Below, one piece after another: positions 34,224-44,038 of a DNA stretch of 64,000 nt (positions are counted from its first letter, which is position 1; every line of letters begins with the position of its first letter). The translations under genes were made by a program, and so were the position numbers. The stretch is from an uncultured Litoreibacter sp. (GTDB lineage Bacteria; Pseudomonadota; Alphaproteobacteria; Rhodobacterales; Rhodobacteraceae). The DNA lies in the NCBI GenBank assembly GCA_947494645.1, contig CANLVO010000001.1, positions 372,001 to 436,000 on the forward strand, given 5' to 3'. The notes under the pieces were generated by a model. That model was not told the origin of the DNA. It worked only from the letters and a program-made list of their open reading frames with translations, and searched no databases.

Positions 34224-35849
34224 TCAGAGGGTTTTTGCCTGATTGCGCAGCTCGAACTTTTGGATCTTGCCGGTGGAGGTCTTAGGCAGCTCCTGAAAGA
34301 CGACCTGTTTGGGGGTTTTGAACCCTGCGAGTTTTGCGCGGGCATGGGCGATGAGCGCGTCCGCGTCGGGTGTGGCGCCTTCCTTCAACTCGACAAAGGC
34401 GCAGGGCACCTCGCCCCATTTTTCATCCGGTTTGGCGACCACGGCGCAGAGCGAGACATCTGGATGCGACATGAGCACGCCCTCGACCTCGACGCTGGAG
34501 ACGTTCTCGCCGCCCGAGATGATGATGTCTTTTGCGCGGTCGGCGATCTGGATATGGGTGTCTGGATGCTGGATGGCGATGTCGCCGGAGTGGAAATAGC
34601 CGCCAGAGAAGGCCTCCTGCGTGGCATCGGGGTTCTTGAGATAGCCTTTCATCACCGCGTTGCCGCGCATCACGATCTCGCCCTGGCTTTTGCTGTCCAT
34701 CGGCACTTGCGCGCCTGCCTCGTCCAGCACGGTGACATGTTCCATCATCGGGAAGGCCACGCCCTGACGGGCTTTGAAGGCGGCGATTTCTTCCGCTGGG
34801 GCCGTGTCCAGTGCAGGGTTCCAGATGTTCTCGGTCACGTGGCCATAGGTTTCCGTCAGCCCGTAGACATGCGTGATATTGAAGCCAAGCTTCTCGATCT
34901 TGGCCAAGGTGGCGGGCGCGGGCGGGGCGCCAGCGGTGTAGACCTCGACCGTGTGCGAGAACGGCTTGCGCACGGAGGCATCGGCATTGACGATCATGTT
35001 CAGAACAATCGGCGCGCCGCCGAAATGGGTGACGCCCTCCTCGGCGATGGCCGTGTAGATGGCCTCAGGGGTGATGTCGCGGCAGCAATGCACAGTGCCG
35101 CCCAGAACCGGCATCATCCATGTGTGGTTCCAGCCATTGCAGTGAAACAGCGGCACGATGGCGAGGAATTTCGGGTGCAGCTGCATCCGCCATGAGATCA
35201 CCGTGCCCATGGTCATCAAATAGGCGCCGCGGTGATGATAGACCACGCCTTTGGGCCGGCCTGTGGTGCCGGACGTGTAGTTCAGCGCAAGGCTTTCCCA
35301 TTCATCTTGCGGCATGATCCACGCGAAATTTGGATCGCCACCTGCCAGCACGTCTTCATATTCAGGAAAACGCCCGGTGGCGGGGTAGCTGCTTTGCGCG
35401 TCGCCCACTTCGATGATCTCAGGGCCGTCGCCATCGCAGGCCTCTTTGGCGGCTTCGGCGAGAGCCAGGAATTGCGTGTCGCAGAGCACGATCCTGGCCT
35501 CGCCGTGATCAAAGATATAGGCCACCGTGTCTGTGTCGAGCCGCGTGTTGATCGTGTTCAGCACCGCGCCGCAGGCGGGCACGCCGAAATGGGCTTCGGC
35601 CTGTGCTGGCAGGTTGGGGATAAGCGTGGCCACGACGTCACCGGGCTTGATGCCGCGCTGGTGCAGGGCGGAGGCCAGTTGCGAGACGCGGGCATGGTAT
35701 TGCGCATAGCTGTAGCGGCGGGTGCCGTAGACAACGGCTTCGAGCTCCGGGAAGACCGATTTGGCGCGGTTCAAATGGCTCAACGGTGTCAGCGGCACGT
35801 AGTTTGCGGCGCATTTGTCCAAACCTGTTTCGTCTGACAACCAACCCAT
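34224..35849 (-). CDS. Acyl-CoA synthetase (AMP-forming)
   Basis: A 541-residue ANL-family ligase. The ATP-binding loop LNYTSGTTGRPKGVVYHH is near residue 190, VYGLTETYGHVTENIWNP near residue 330, and the C-terminal catalytic lysine lies in LPKTSTGKIQKFELR. The sequence type is that of medium-chain fatty acid or 3-methylthiopropionate (DmdB-like) CoA ligases of marine bacteria; substrate cannot be fixed here. It stands alone on the minus strand. Confidence 0.88.
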   Translation of the reverse strand: MGWLSDETGLDKCAANYVPLTPLSHLNRAKSVFPELEAVVYGTRRYSYAQYHARVSQLASALHQRGIKPGDVVATLIPNLPAQAEAHFGVPACGAVLNTINTRLDTDTVAYIFDHGEARIVLCDTQFLALAEAAKEACDGDGPEIIEVGDAQSSYPATGRFPEYEDVLAGGDPNFAWIMPQDEWESLALNYTSGTTGRPKGVVYHHRGAYLMTMGTVISWRMQLHPKFLAIVPLFHCNGWNHTWMMPVLGGTVHCCRDITPEAIYTAIAEEGVTHFGGAPIVLNMIVNADASVRKPFSHTVEVYTAGAPPAPATLAKIEKLGFNITHVYGLTETYGHVTENIWNPALDTAPAEEIAAFKARQGVAFPMMEHVTVLDEAGAQVPMDSKSQGEIVMRGNAVMKGYLKNPDATQEAFSGGYFHSGDIAIQHPDTHIQIADRAKDIIISGGENVSSVEVEGVLMSHPDVSLCAVVAKPDEKWGEVPCAFVELKEGATPDADALIAHARAKLAGFKTPKQVVFQELPKTSTGKIQKFELRNQAKTL

Positions 35850-35945
35850 ATCCGGCCTCCCCTGTGCCTGCGCGAAGCATCAATTCGATGGACACAGATA
35901 CTGCCTAAATGTCAGACATATGAAAAGAGAAAATAGAGCCGCCCC

Positions 35946-36863
35946 ATGTCCTCTTCGCGCACCCTGCATGCCGCCCTGTTTGCCGTCACCGGCATGGCGC
36001 TCCTGGGCTTCATCGACAATTTCGTGAAGCTGATGGCGCAAGAGATCGGGCTGTGGCAATTCCATCTCGCGCGCAGCGCACTGGTTCTGGCCGTGTTGCT
36101 GCCTGTGGCCTTGGTTCTGGGCTGGCGGGTGCGGCCACAACGTCTTGGCGCGGTGGCGTTTCGCAGCTTCTTTGTGGCCACAGCAATGATCTTCTATTTC
36201 GGCGCCGTGGCGGTCTTGCCGATCGCACAGGTGGGGGCAGGGCTGTTCACCGCGCCGATTTTCGTGCTGGTAATCTCGACACTGTTTTACGGCATGCAAA
36301 TCGGGCCGACGCGCAAGCTGGCCGTAGCGCTGGGCTTTGCCGGGGTTTTGTTGTTGCTGAGGCCGGATGCGGGCAGCTTTAGCGCCTTCTCGCTGATCCC
36401 GGTGCTGGCAGGGCTGTTCTATGGCTATGGCGCGGTTTGCACGCGGGTCTATTGCGAAGGCGAGAGTACCGCCGCACTAGTGATTGGCTTCTTCATCGTG
36501 CTGGGGCTGTGGGGGCTGGCGGGCGTGGTCTATTTCTGGGCCACGGGCGCGGTCACCGATCCCAAGCTGGACGGGTTTTTCGGCACCGGCTGGCAGCCTT
36601 GGACGCAAGCTGGGCTGTTCTGGACCGTCGCGCAGGGCTTGGTGTCGGTGGTGGGGATTGCCTGCCTGACCCGCGCCTACCAAATCTCCGAGGCCAGCCG
36701 GGTGGCGGTGTTTGAATATGCGTTCCTGATTTCGGGCGGCGGTTGGGCCTATGTCTTGTGGGGCGAGGCCCCGGACCTGCTGGGCTTTCTGGGCATGGGG
36801 TTGATCGTGCTGGCAGGTGTGGTGATCCTGAGCCGTGGCGAAGAGGGCGCGCAACCGGCATGA
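35946..36863 (+). CDS. EamA-type drug/metabolite transporter
   Basis: A 305-residue protein with ten hydrophobic segments in two repeats of five, the DMT (EamA) architecture. It is an inner-membrane exporter or importer of small metabolites; the substrate is unknown. Its stop overlaps the sulfotransferase start (ATGA), so the two are cotranslated. Confidence 0.9.
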   Translation: MSSSRTLHAALFAVTGMALLGFIDNFVKLMAQEIGLWQFHLARSALVLAVLLPVALVLGWRVRPQRLGAVAFRSFFVATAMIFYFGAVAVLPIAQVGAGLFTAPIFVLVISTLFYGMQIGPTRKLAVALGFAGVLLLLRPDAGSFSAFSLIPVLAGLFYGYGAVCTRVYCEGESTAALVIGFFIVLGLWGLAGVVYFWATGAVTDPKLDGFFGTGWQPWTQAGLFWTVAQGLVSVVGIACLTRAYQISEASRVAVFEYAFLISGGGWAYVLWGEAPDLLGFLGMGLIVLAGVVILSRGEEGAQPA

Positions 36864-37510
36864 TTTACTCCGCACGGCACAACTATATCTTCATTCACAT
36901 CCCCAAGACCGGCGGCACCTCTTTGGCGCGGGCGCTGGAGGCGCGGGTCGGTGCGGATGACATTTTGCTGGGCGACACCCCGAAGGCGCTGAAGCGGCGA
37001 CATCGGGTGAGGGGCGTGCAGGCGGCGGGGCGGCTTTGGAAACACGCGACGTTGAGCGACATTGTGGGGCTTGTCACGCCGGAGCAGGTTGCTGCGGCAC
37101 GGGTCTTCACCATGGTGCGTAACCCGTGGGACCGGGTGGTGAGCTATTACCACTGGTTGCAGGCGCAAAGTTTCGACCACCCGGCGGTGGGGCTGGCCAA
37201 GACGCTTGGCTTCTCCGACTTCCTCAATCACCCGGCCAATGTCGCGTCGCTGAAGGCGCATCCTTACGGCTCTTACGTGACGGATGCGGCCGGGCAGGAA
37301 CGGTGCGACCTGTTCATCCGTCTCGAGCATCTGGAAGAGGACATTTCGCGTCTTGAGACGCTTCTTGATCTGCGGATTGCCCCATTGGGTCACGACAATC
37401 GTTCGGATCGGGAAAAATCCTACGCCGCCTATTATTCCGAGAAAGATCAACATCTTGTGGGTGATATGCTGCAAGAGGACATAAATCGGTTCGGCTACAA
37501 ATTCGGGTAG
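36860..37510 (+). CDS. Sulfotransferase-family protein
   Basis: A 216-residue soluble protein. The 5'-phosphosulfate loop is IFIHIPKTGGTSLARALE near residue 10, and the 3'-phosphate-binding region is MVRNPWDRVVSYYHWLQAQ near residue 87. These are the PAPS-binding motifs of carbohydrate and lipid sulfotransferases. It would add sulfate to an unknown acceptor. Coupling to the EamA transporter suggests the product or acceptor may be moved across the membrane; that is inference. Confidence 0.85.
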   Translation: MIYSARHNYIFIHIPKTGGTSLARALEARVGADDILLGDTPKALKRRHRVRGVQAAGRLWKHATLSDIVGLVTPEQVAAARVFTMVRNPWDRVVSYYHWLQAQSFDHPAVGLAKTLGFSDFLNHPANVASLKAHPYGSYVTDAAGQERCDLFIRLEHLEEDISRLETLLDLRIAPLGHDNRSDREKSYAAYYSEKDQHLVGDMLQEDINRFGYKFG

Positions 37511-37642
37511 GCAGGCACCTGATTCAATTGTTCTCATTCTGGACACAGTTCGCCTCAAAATGGTCCTTTTGCTGCCGAACCCCTGTCGTCTTTTGCCCGC
37601 ATCAATGTCTAAATTGATGGAAAAAAAGAGCAGGTGGGCCTG

Positions 37643-38269
37643 ATGTTTTTCAAACCAAACCGCAAGATGACCAAAGGGGCGTCCCCCTTGGTGCTGAACG
37701 TGGCTCCCGCGCCGGGTTTCTTCGCCGGAACGCGGATCGCGACGCGCTATGCGTGGACCGCCGTAGAAGACCTGCAGGTGGGCGACACCGTCCTGACCGC
37801 AGAGAACGGCGAGCAGCCGATTGCTGACCTTGAACGTGGTGAGTTGAGCGTGTCGTCACACGCCGCTGCCGCCGCGCATTGGCCCTTGATGGTGCCTGAC
37901 GCGGTGCTTGGAAATGACGCACCCCTTTTGATCTCACCTGCCACGCGGCTGGTGATCGAGCATGAGCAGGCAAGTGAACTATTTGGCCAGCCGCGCGTCT
38001 CTGTGCGTGGCGAAAGCTTGATCGGGTTTCGCGGCATCGCCCGCGCCCGGATCGGCACATCCCTGCCACATGTGACCTTGCATTTCGACACGCCGCAGAC
38101 GCTTGTCGCGCATGGCAGCCTGTTTTTCGATGTGCCCTGCACCAACCGCATTCACAGCTTCATGCCGCTTGACGCGCGTCAGGCCCGGCTGCTGCTGCAC
38201 CATATGGGGGAGGATGACAGCATCCGTCGTGCCTCCGCGCCAAGCCCGGATAGCCCTGGTCTGAACTGA
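37643..38269 (+). CDS. Hint (hedgehog/intein) domain protein
   Basis: Start at 37643 (MFFKPNRKMTKG) or GTG 37634; about 208 residues. It contains the Hint-fold start GFFAGTRIATRYAWTAVEDLQVGDTVLT, in which the usual Cys nucleophile after the Gly-Phe pair is replaced by Ala-Gly, and the later WPLMVPDAVLGNDAPLLISPATRLVIEH block. Rhodobacterales carry many such proteins, often as the tail of RTX-type secreted proteins. Here the domain is almost the whole protein with no repeats. Function unknown. Confidence 0.75.
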   Translation: MFFKPNRKMTKGASPLVLNVAPAPGFFAGTRIATRYAWTAVEDLQVGDTVLTAENGEQPIADLERGELSVSSHAAAAAHWPLMVPDAVLGNDAPLLISPATRLVIEHEQASELFGQPRVSVRGESLIGFRGIARARIGTSLPHVTLHFDTPQTLVAHGSLFFDVPCTNRIHSFMPLDARQARLLLHHMGEDDSIRRASAPSPDSPGLN

Positions 38270-38325
38270 TAGTTACCCTCTGATATCCCGCCTCTGAGCG
38301 ATCCAAACCGGTTCGCGGTTTCCAC

Positions 38326-38363
38326 AAAAAGAGCTCCAGCCACAGCACGGTTGGGGCTCTTTA
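38326..38363. terminator. Bidirectional hairpin terminator
   Basis: AAAGAGC (38328-38334) pairs with GCTCTTT (38356-38362), flanked by an A-run on one side and T's on the other, in the gap between the Hint-domain gene and the convergent small membrane protein gene. Confidence 0.6.
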
Positions 38364-38382
38364 TGATTGAGCTGTCAGGGGG

Positions 38383-38568
38383 TTACGGGCGTGGCAACAG
38401 ATCAATCAACCCCCGCAGAACCAGCGCGGAGGCGAGGGAGGTTAGAAAGCCGTACATGGCGTAAAGCGTGAACAAGCCCATGAAGACCAGCAACCCGGCC
38501 ATCCACAGGAAAGGCACGGTAAAATTCTCGACACGACCGGCGGGTTGGCGGGGCTCATAATCACGCAT
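38383..38568 (-). CDS. Small two-helix membrane protein
   Basis: 61 residues: a polar N-terminus (MRDYEPRQPAGRVENF), then two hydrophobic segments (about residues 18-40 and 42-57). Composition is protein-like, and it is bounded by a terminator downstream and the aminotransferase gene upstream on the same strand. No function can be assigned. Confidence 0.6.
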   Translation of the reverse strand: MRDYEPRQPAGRVENFTVPFLWMAGLLVFMGLFTLYAMYGFLTSLASALVLRGLIDLLPRP

Positions 38569-38619
38569 GGCAGAGAGATTAGCATTCCGGCTCGGCTTGG
38601 CCAGCCCCCTGAACGCCCC

Positions 38620-39729
38620 CTAGGTCTGGGCAGCCGCTTTCAGCGCCTCGGGCAGGGCCTTTGCAAAGGCGTCAAGGTCGCTGTCACGCCCGCAACTGAC
38701 CCGAATACAGCGGTCCTGTGGGGCCACGAAGGGCATGCGGATGAATATGCCGCGCGCGATCAGCTCCGCCAAGACGGCGCGGGCAAAATCGCCGTCCCGG
38801 CCGCAATCAATGGTGACAAAATTCGTGGCTGAGGGCAGGGCCGTCAGCCCGTTTGCAGCGGCAATCTCGGTCAGCCTGGCGCGGGCATGTATGACCTTTT
38901 GTCTGATATCGTTCAGATAATCCTGATCTTGCAAGGCGGCCAATGCGCCGGCCTGTGCAATGCGGTTCATGCCAAAGTGGTTGCGGATTTTGTTGAATGC
39001 CATGATCAGGTCAGCATGTCCCAGCGCATAACCCACCCGCGCCCCCGCCATGCCGTAACCTTTTGAAAAGGTACGCATTCGAACGAGGTTCGGGGTGGTC
39101 ATATCCAGCGGTGGCAGGCTGTCATCAGGCGCCAGATCGCTATAGGCCTCGTCCAACAGCAACACCGCGCCAGACGGCACGCGGGCGATCATTTGCGCAA
39201 CTGTGTCGGCAGAGTGCCAGCTGCCCATGGGATTGTCCGGGTTGCAGAAATAGATCAGCTTGGCCTGCGTGTCTGCGGCGCACGACAGCAACGCGTCCGG
39301 GTCCTGATGATCACCCTTATAGGCCACCTTGTGCAGCGTGCCGCCAAAGCCCGCGACATGGTAATTGAAGGTCGGATAGGCCCCGTCGCTGGTCACCACC
39401 GCGTCGCCGGGCCCGATCAATAGCCGCACCAGATAGCCCAAAAGCGCGTCGATGCCTTCGCCGATCATCACATTTTCGGGCGCGACCCCATGATGGGCGG
39501 CAATGGCGTGGCGCAGATCATGGCTTTCCGGGTCGCCATATTGCCAAACCTCACTTGCTGCTTTTCGTATGGCCGCGATGGCCTTGGGCGAAGGCCCAAA
39601 GACGCTTTCATTCGCACCCAGCCGCGCGGTGAACACAGCGCCGCGCGCCCGTTCCTGCGCCTCTGGCCCCACAAACGGGACGGAGGCGGGCAAGGATTGT
39701 GCAAGCGGGGTCAGGGTGGGTTTACTCAT
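38620..39729 (-). CDS. PLP-dependent aminotransferase, HisC-like
   Basis: A 369-residue class I/II aminotransferase. Substrate-side motifs are LGANESVFGPSP and CNPDNPMGS; the PLP lysine lies in RTFSKGYGMAGARVGYA. It resembles histidinol-phosphate aminotransferase, but no other his gene is nearby, so it may act on aromatic or other amino acids. Divergent from the small Tat-signal gene. Confidence 0.85.
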   Translation of the reverse strand: MSKPTLTPLAQSLPASVPFVGPEAQERARGAVFTARLGANESVFGPSPKAIAAIRKAASEVWQYGDPESHDLRHAIAAHHGVAPENVMIGEGIDALLGYLVRLLIGPGDAVVTSDGAYPTFNYHVAGFGGTLHKVAYKGDHQDPDALLSCAADTQAKLIYFCNPDNPMGSWHSADTVAQMIARVPSGAVLLLDEAYSDLAPDDSLPPLDMTTPNLVRMRTFSKGYGMAGARVGYALGHADLIMAFNKIRNHFGMNRIAQAGALAALQDQDYLNDIRQKVIHARARLTEIAAANGLTALPSATNFVTIDCGRDGDFARAVLAELIARGIFIRMPFVAPQDRCIRVSCGRDSDLDAFAKALPEALKAAAQT

Positions 39730-39824
39730 GGCCCGAGATCAAAACAGATCGCAGGCCGGGCGCAAGGTTGAATTGCGTCAGACGCACTCTTACATGCAAG
39801 TCATTCGCAACAGGAGGGCGCATC

Positions 39825-40004
39825 ATGCCTGACCTCATCCCAAAAGGCCTGACCCGCCGGGGATTTATCGCGGCCACGCTGGCGGCAAGCTCTGCCCGCG
39901 TCCTGCCGCAGATCGGCAAAGCGCCGCCCGCGCGCCGGGTTCTCACGCTGGTTTACGACCGTTCCATCGGGGCCATGCGGGCCATCGACAAACTGGTTCG
40001 CTGA
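39825..40004 (+). CDS. 59-residue protein with Tat signal
   Basis: Start at 39825 with CAGGAGGG upstream. The whole protein is 59 residues: a twin-arginine signal (LTRRGFIAATLAASSARVLPQ) followed by only about 35 residues ending RAIDKLVR. The RBS and Tat motif support a real gene. A Tat substrate this small would probably be a subunit or regulator rather than an enzyme. Function unknown. Confidence 0.7.
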   Translation: MPDLIPKGLTRRGFIAATLAASSARVLPQIGKAPPARRVLTLVYDRSIGAMRAIDKLVR

Positions 40005-40017
40005 TCAGCTAAAAACA

Positions 40018-40140
40018 GAGGCGGCTGAGGCCCCGCCCCAACCGCCTCAAGGAAAAGACGGGATCAATGATCCCTGTCTCCATCCGGTCCGGTCATCGGC
40101 TCTCCAGCCTGTACCGGACGCTCAGAGAGCACCGATTCCC
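40018..40140. other. Structured intergenic region
   Basis: Several hairpin-forming pairs follow the Tat-peptide gene: GAGGCGG/CCGCCTC early on, then GGGATCA-A-TGATCCC. It could hold the gene's terminator or a small RNA; no T-run is clear. Confidence 0.35.
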
Positions 40141-40223
40141 GTTTCCATTTGGTTAAAAATACTCATGGACCCAGCGCCGGTTGCACAGGCAGGAGTGTGA
40201 GTATTTAACAACCAAATGGAGAC
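40141..40223. repeat. Long inverted repeat downstream of valS
   Basis: The left arm 40141-40165 (TCCATTTGGTT then AAATACTCA) is complementary to the right arm 40198-40223 (TGAGTATTT then AACCAAATGGA), with a one-sided bulge, one mismatch near the outer end and a 32-base loop. It sits eight bases after the valS stop (minus strand) and would form a long hairpin at the end of the valS message, with GAGTATTTTT in its 3' arm. Confidence 0.7.
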
Positions 40224-40230
40224 AGGGCGT

Positions 40231-43200
40231 CTATCCCAGCTCAGCCAGCCGGGCGAGGGCTGCGGTCAGTTTCGCCTCTTCCTCTTCGCGGGCCGCAAGG
40301 TTTTCCTGCGCCTCGGCCACCACCTCATCGGGCGCGGAGGCCACGAATTTCGGGTTGTTCAGCCGCCCGCGCAGCCCGCCGAGCTCTTTGGCGAGCTTGC
40401 CAAGGCTTTTCTCCAACCGCGCTTTTTCCGCGCTGACATCGACGATACCGTCCAAGGGCAACGCGAAGCTGCCGCCCGCCACGGGGATCGAGACGGACCC
40501 TTTTGGGGCGTCGCCTTGCGTAATCTCGCCCAGCCGCGCCAGTTTTCTGATCAGGGCCGCATTGTTGGCAAAAGCGGTTTCGCCTGCCGCGTCCAGATCG
40601 ACCTGCACCAGCGGCACCTCTAGCGAGGCGGGCACATTCATCTCGCCCCGCGCGGAGCGGACGGATTCGATCAGCGTAATCACCCAGTTCATTTCCCGGT
40701 CGGCGCCTGCGTCGACCAGCTCAGCGCCGTAGGTTGGCCAGTCGGTGACGGCTAGCATTTCCGCGCGTTTGGCGGTCTCGCCCCACAGCTCCTCTGTGAT
40801 GAACGGCATCATCGGGTGCAGCAGGATCATGCACTGGTCCAGCACCCAGCCCATGGTCGCGCGGGTCTCGGATTTTTGAGCCTCTGTGCCATCGTAGAAC
40901 AGCGGCTTGGACAGCTCGACATACCAGTCGCAGACCTTGCCCCAGACGAATTTATAAAGCGCGTCGGCAGCATCGTTGAAGCGGTAAGCCTCAAGATTGG
41001 CGTCAACGGTTTCGCGGACCTTGGCGGTCTCGCCGATGATCCACTTGTTGACGGTCTGCTGAGGGGAGGGCAGCGGGAAAGTTTCCGCGCCCTCGAACAC
41101 CTCGTTCATCTCGGCAAAACGGACCGCGTTCCACAGCTTGGTGCCGAAATTGCGATACCCCGCGATGCGCTGCGTATCCAGCTTCAACACCCCGCCCAAC
41201 GCCGCCATGGCAGCAGAAGAGAAGCGCAGCGCGTCAGCGCCGTATTCGTCAATGATATCAAGCGGGTCGACCACGTTGCCGGTGGATTTCGACATCTTCT
41301 TGCCCTTGGCGTCGCGCACGAGGCCATGCAGATAGACGGTATCGAAGGGGACCTGATCGACCACGGCCAACTGCATCATCATCATGCGGGCGACCCAGAA
41401 GAACAGAATGTCCTGCCCGGTGATCAACGTCGAGGTGGGGAAGTACTTTTTGTACTCTTCCGTTTCCTCGGGCCAGCCGAGCGTGCCGATGGGCCAGAGG
41501 CCGGAGGAGAACCATGTGTCGAGGACGTCGGGGTCTCTGAAAACCGGAACCGAGTTAGGATCAATCTCTTGGCCTTTTCCGAGGCCGGCAATGACAGTCT
41601 GGACAGATTTCGACGGGAACAGTTGGTCAAACTCTGCTCGGGGCATATGCTCCGCATCGAGCGGAACGATAGGACGGTCGTAGATCGCAGCTAGTTGCGC
41701 AACAGCATCTTTTTCATTCGAAGCGCAGACCATGATTGGCTTCGAGGCGTCGTAATACCTGTTGCCGTCCTGTCTATCCTCAAAACTTGGTCCATACCAA
41801 ACCGGAATCTGATGCCCCCACCACAGCTGCCTTGAAATACACCAAGGCTCGATGTTCTCCAGCCAGTGGAAATACACCTTCCGGTCGCCCTCCGGCATGA
41901 TCCGGGTGCGGCCATCATTGACGGCGTCCAGCGCGGGCTGGACGATCTGGGCCGTGTCGACGAACCATTGGTCGGTCAGCATGGGCTCGATCACCACTTT
42001 GGAGCGATCACCAAACGGCTGCATGATGGGCTTGCTCTCGATGTAAGGCTCAAGGCGGCTGCTTTCCTGGCCGTCCTCTTCGTCAATGACGGGGACGGAG
42101 TGCATAACGGCCAAGCCTTCGTCGGTAATGTCCTGGACAACCTTCTTGCGCGCTTCGAACCGGTCGAGGCCACGGTAGGCCTCCGGCACAAGGTTCATCG
42201 CCGCGATCATCGCTTCGTCAAAGGACTGCTCACCATTTGCGATGGCCTGCGCGGTGGCGGCCTCCTCCGCATAGGGTTTGCCATCGGCGCGCATCGCGCC
42301 TTTGGTGTCCATCAGCGAATACATCGGGATGCCGCCGCGCTTGGCGACTTCGTAGTCGTTGAAGTCATGCGCGCCGGTGATCTTCACCGCACCCGAGCCG
42401 AAAGTCATGTCGGGGTACTCGTCCGTGATGATCGGGATCAGGCGGCGATGCTCTTTGGGCCCGACCGGGATTTCGCAGAGTTTTCCAACAATTGGCGCAT
42501 ACCGTGCGTCATCTGGATGCACCGCAACCGCGCCGTCGCCGAGCATGGTTTCGGGCCGCGTCGTGGCGATGGAGATGTAGTCCCGCGTCTCGCGCAGCGT
42601 GACGTTCCCGTCCTCATCCTTCTCGACATATTCATAGGTTTCGCCGCCCGCCAACGGGTATTTGAAGTGCCACATATGGCCCGGCGTCTCGATATTCTCG
42701 ACCTCCAGATCGGAGATCGCCGTCTCGAAATGCGGGTCCCAGTTGACCAGCCGCTTGCCGCGGTAGATCAGGCCCTTGTTGTACATCTCGACAAAGACCT
42801 TGATGACGGCGTCGTGGAAATTGCCTTCGTTTCCGTCAGGCGCACCTGGCGCTCCGGACATGGTGAAGGCCTCGCGGGAATAGTCGCAGGACGCGCCGAG
42901 GCGCTTGAGCTGGTTGATGATCGTGCCGCCGCTCGACGCTTTCCAGTCCCAGACTTTCTCGAGAAATTTCTCCCGGCCCAACTCCGTGCGCTTGGGCTGC
43001 TGGGTCTCAGACAGCTGGCGCTCCACCACCATCTGGGTGGCGATGCCTGCGTGATCCGTGCCGGGCTGCCACAGCGTGTCATAGCCCTGCATCCGCTTCC
43101 AGCGGATCAGGATGTCTTGCAGCGTGTTGTTAAACGCGTGGCCGATATGCAGGACGCCGGTCACGTTGGGGGGCGGGATCATGATGCAGAAGGTCTCGGA

Positions 43201-43302
43201 CCGGGACGCATTTGCGCCAGCCTTGAAACAGCCTGCGGCCTCCCATGCGGCTGACAGCCGGGCCTCGGCTTCCTCCGCGTTGAACGTTTTTTCCATCGCC
43301 AT
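40231..43302 (-). CDS. valS: Valine-tRNA ligase
   Basis: Start at 43302 ([16 protein letters not shown]) with AAGGAAG upstream; 1023 residues. Class Ia signature HIGH at 52-55 ([14 protein letters not shown]), KMSKS in [10 protein letters not shown], an editing domain in the middle, and a C-terminal coiled coil ([23 protein letters not shown]). It charges tRNA-Val. The first 22 residues of the longer frame are not needed. Confidence 0.97.
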   Translation of the reverse strand: MAMEKTFNAEEAEARLSAAWEAAGCFKAGANASRSETFCIMIPPPNVTGVLHIGHAFNNTLQDILIRWKRMQGYDTLWQPGTDHAGIATQMVVERQLSETQQPKRTELGREKFLEKVWDWKASSGGTIINQLKRLGASCDYSREAFTMSGAPGAPDGNEGNFHDAVIKVFVEMYNKGLIYRGKRLVNWDPHFETAISDLEVENIETPGHMWHFKYPLAGGETYEYVEKDEDGNVTLRETRDYISIATTRPETMLGDGAVAVHPDDARYAPIVGKLCEIPVGPKEHRRLIPIITDEYPDMTFGSGAVKITGAHDFNDYEVAKRGGIPMYSLMDTKGAMRADGKPYAEEAATAQAIANGEQSFDEAMIAAMNLVPEAYRGLDRFEARKKVVQDITDEGLAVMHSVPVIDEEDGQESSRLEPYIESKPIMQPFGDRSKVVIEPMLTDQWFVDTAQIVQPALDAVNDGRTRIMPEGDRKVYFHWLENIEPWCISRQLWWGHQIPVWYGPSFEDRQDGNRYYDASKPIMVCASNEKDAVAQLAAIYDRPIVPLDAEHMPRAEFDQLFPSKSVQTVIAGLGKGQEIDPNSVPVFRDPDVLDTWFSSGLWPIGTLGWPEETEEYKKYFPTSTLITGQDILFFWVARMMMMQLAVVDQVPFDTVYLHGLVRDAKGKKMSKSTGNVVDPLDIIDEYGADALRFSSAAMAALGGVLKLDTQRIAGYRNFGTKLWNAVRFAEMNEVFEGAETFPLPSPQQTVNKWIIGETAKVRETVDANLEAYRFNDAADALYKFVWGKVCDWYVELSKPLFYDGTEAQKSETRATMGWVLDQCMILLHPMMPFITEELWGETAKRAEMLAVTDWPTYGAELVDAGADREMNWVITLIESVRSARGEMNVPASLEVPLVQVDLDAAGETAFANNAALIRKLARLGEITQGDAPKGSVSIPVAGGSFALPLDGIVDVSAEKARLEKSLGKLAKELGGLRGRLNNPKFVASAPDEVVAEAQENLAAREEEEAKLTAALARLAELG

Positions 43303-43432
43303 CTGCGTCTTCCTTGAAACTCTTGGGGCTCGTTTACCCAAACCCATCCCGAAGGGGAAGGTGGCCAAAGGCGGGAAGTTGCGTATTTGGGTTGAAACGA
43401 AGCCGTTAAGCGTCTTTGCTCGGGCGAGATAC

Positions 43433-44038
43433 TCAGTCGGGGTTGGTCACAAGCGGCTCGCGTGCGCCGGGGCGGATGACTGCGGGGTCGTATGGCGCGC
43501 GGGCAAAGACGTCGCGCACCATGTCGCGGAAAAAACCTATGCCCTCGTGGACGTAGTCCGGATCAAAGGAGCATTGATCCCAACGCTCACAAAACGTCGC
43601 ACAATCGTCAAAATAGAGATGGCCCTTAAAGGCATCACGCTTGTGCTGGTTTCCGCCCACATGATGGCCGTAGTAAAGCATCTGAAAATCGCCGTGTTTC
43701 TCGACCACCCATGTGCATTGCTCGCGCACGAAGGGCTTCAGGATCGAGGCCGCGTATTCGTCGTGGTTATACGGCGCGAAGATGTCGCCGATATCGTGCA
43801 GCAGGGCGGAGACGACCCAATCGACATCCGCCCCGTCGCGATGCGCGCGGGTGGCGGATTGCAGCGAATGGCCCAGCCGCGTCACCCGGTACCCCGACAG
43901 GCTTTCATCCAGAGTGACGAGGGCGTCCAGCAGCCTGTCTGCCGTGCCAGACGCATATTCCACCTCCAGCGGGTGCAGCAGATCGTAATCGGCCTTGTCG
44001 CCGTCCTTCATTGCCGTGAATTTCACCGTTTGCGTCAT
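43433..44038 (-). CDS. HD-domain protein, candidate diiron oxygenase (PhnZ-like)
   Basis: A 201-residue HD-superfamily protein. Candidate metal ligands in order are His57, His81-Asp82 (LLHDIGD), His92, His115 and Asp154, the pattern seen in mixed-valent diiron oxygenases such as PhnZ and inositol oxygenase. The stretch [17 protein letters not shown] matches the start of the PhnZ-type fold, but the position I align with the PhnZ lid glutamate is Tyr50, so the substrate may differ. Its ATG overlaps the stop of the dioxygenase gene, so the two proteins are made together. Catalytic role is inference. Confidence 0.75.
   Translation of the reverse strand: MTQTVKFTAMKDGDKADYDLLHPLEVEYASGTADRLLDALVTLDESLSGYRVTRLGHSLQSATRAHRDGADVDWVVSALLHDIGDIFAPYNHDEYAASILKPFVREQCTWVVEKHGDFQMLYYGHHVGGNQHKRDAFKGHLYFDDCATFCERWDQCSFDPDYVHEGIGFFRDMVRDVFARAPYDPAVIRPGAREPLVTNPD

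Noticed and set aside
41866-43254. 462-residue open frame on the plus strand opposite valS
   Set aside because: It is a shadow of the valine-tRNA ligase reading frame in GC-rich DNA, with no RBS and no domain.
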